From an uncultured Clostridia bacterium (lineage in GTDB: Bacteria > Bacillota > Clostridia > Oscillospirales > Oscillospiraceae): 5,604 nucleotides of DNA. Below are positions 5,144 to 5,604 of the stretch, in pieces (positions within the stretch are counted from its first letter, which is position 1; the number at the start of each line of letters is the position of its first letter). Made by a program: the position numbers and the translations under genes. The notes beneath the pieces are model-generated. The model did not search any database, had not been told where the DNA came from, and saw only the letters and a list, made by a program, of their open reading frames with translations. The DNA lies in contig CALZAG010000100.1 in NCBI GenBank assembly GCA_945613045.1, forward strand, positions 1 to 5,604, read 5' to 3'.

Positions 5144-5604
5144 ATGAGGAAAAAGCGCAAAATCAACCTTGCCGGCTGGATAATCATCTGCTTGTTTGCA
5201 GGTATTCTGGTCGGCTTTGCATTTCTTAAGCTGGCACCTGAGAGCACATTTACGACCGATTACCTCAAGCCACTCGGGACAATATACATAAATCTGCTTA
5301 AATTTATGGTAGTTCCGGTCGTTGTGTTCTCGATCATGGACGGCGTTATCTCACTTAACGACCTTAAACGGGTGGGAAGCCTGGGGATTAAAACCATCGT
5401 CTACTATATTTTAACGACCGCCTTTGCGGTCGTCATCGGCCTTGTTGTAGTCAACTGCTTTAAGGGCTTCTTCCCCGCTCTCGACCAAAGCGTTACCAGC
5501 AGTCTTGAGTATAATGCGGCCGAAGCCCCTAAGGTCATGGACGTAATAATCGCTATTTTCACCGACAACGTTTTTAATCAGATGTTCGAGGGTATTATGT
5601 TGGG
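5144..5604 (+). CDS. Dicarboxylate/amino acid:cation symporter (DAACS), N-terminal part
   Basis: N-terminal 153 residues of a membrane transporter that takes up C4-dicarboxylates or acidic/neutral amino acids with Na+ or H+ (GltP/DctA/SstT relatives). The basic start MRKKRK is followed by a first membrane helix (about 10-30), a second helix region within GTIYINLLKFMVVPVVVFS (45-63), the family-typical MDGVISLNDLKRVGSLG (65-81), and a third helix (about 84-105, with YYILTTAFAVVIGL). These match the first three helices of the family; the HP1, TM7 and HP2 substrate regions lie beyond the window, so the substrate cannot be assigned. The ATG at 5144 has AGGAGG (5131-5136) at 7 nt. It lies 163 bp after pfk on the same strand, with possible terminator and operator structures between, so it is probably its own transcription unit. 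The 3' end is cut by the window; the usual length is about 400-450 residues. Confidence 0.9.
   Translation, partial: MRKKRKINLAGWIIICLFAGILVGFAFLKLAPESTFTTDYLKPLGTIYINLLKFMVVPVVVFSIMDGVISLNDLKRVGSLGIKTIVYYILTTAFAVVIGLVVVNCFKGFFPALDQSVTSSLEYNAAEAPKVMDVIIAIFTDNVFNQMFEGIML

Overview
The window looks like chromosomal DNA from an anaerobic clostridial Firmicute, probably Ruminococcaceae/Oscillospiraceae-like. The reasons are a PPi-type phosphofructokinase of the kind used by clostridial glycolysis, a class II aldolase, strong AGGAGG-type ribosome binding sites, and moderate GC content with very AT-rich intergenic promoters. I cannot name the species from sequence alone.

Left edge (1-950): the C-terminal end of a tyrosine recombinase (plus strand, cut by the window edge) converges on a small minus-strand gene of a Firmicutes hypothetical family. 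The two share a bidirectional terminator at 319-342. The small gene is broken by a frameshift at about 635-644, exactly where a 4-bp tandem repeat seems to have lost one copy.

Centre (909-3660): a minus-strand operon contains fba (class II fructose-bisphosphate aldolase) followed 35 bp later by a 547-residue membrane protein. That protein has the fold order of a P1B metal ATPase, but its actuator domain is missing and nearly every catalytic motif has changed. It appears to be a pseudo-P-type ATPase. A terminator at 909-937 ends the operon.

Right side (3649-5604): a PPi-dependent phosphofructokinase with a TTG start is transcribed divergently from fba. The two promoters overlap, so consecutive glycolytic steps (fructose-6-P to fructose-1,6-bisphosphate, then to triose phosphates) are driven from one compact control region. 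After a 163-bp gap with several inverted repeats comes the 5' part of a DAACS-family dicarboxylate/amino-acid:cation symporter, which runs off the window.

The most interesting item is the pseudo-P-type ATPase and its tight linkage to aldolase. Next are the overlapping divergent promoters and the slippage-type frameshift in the small gene.
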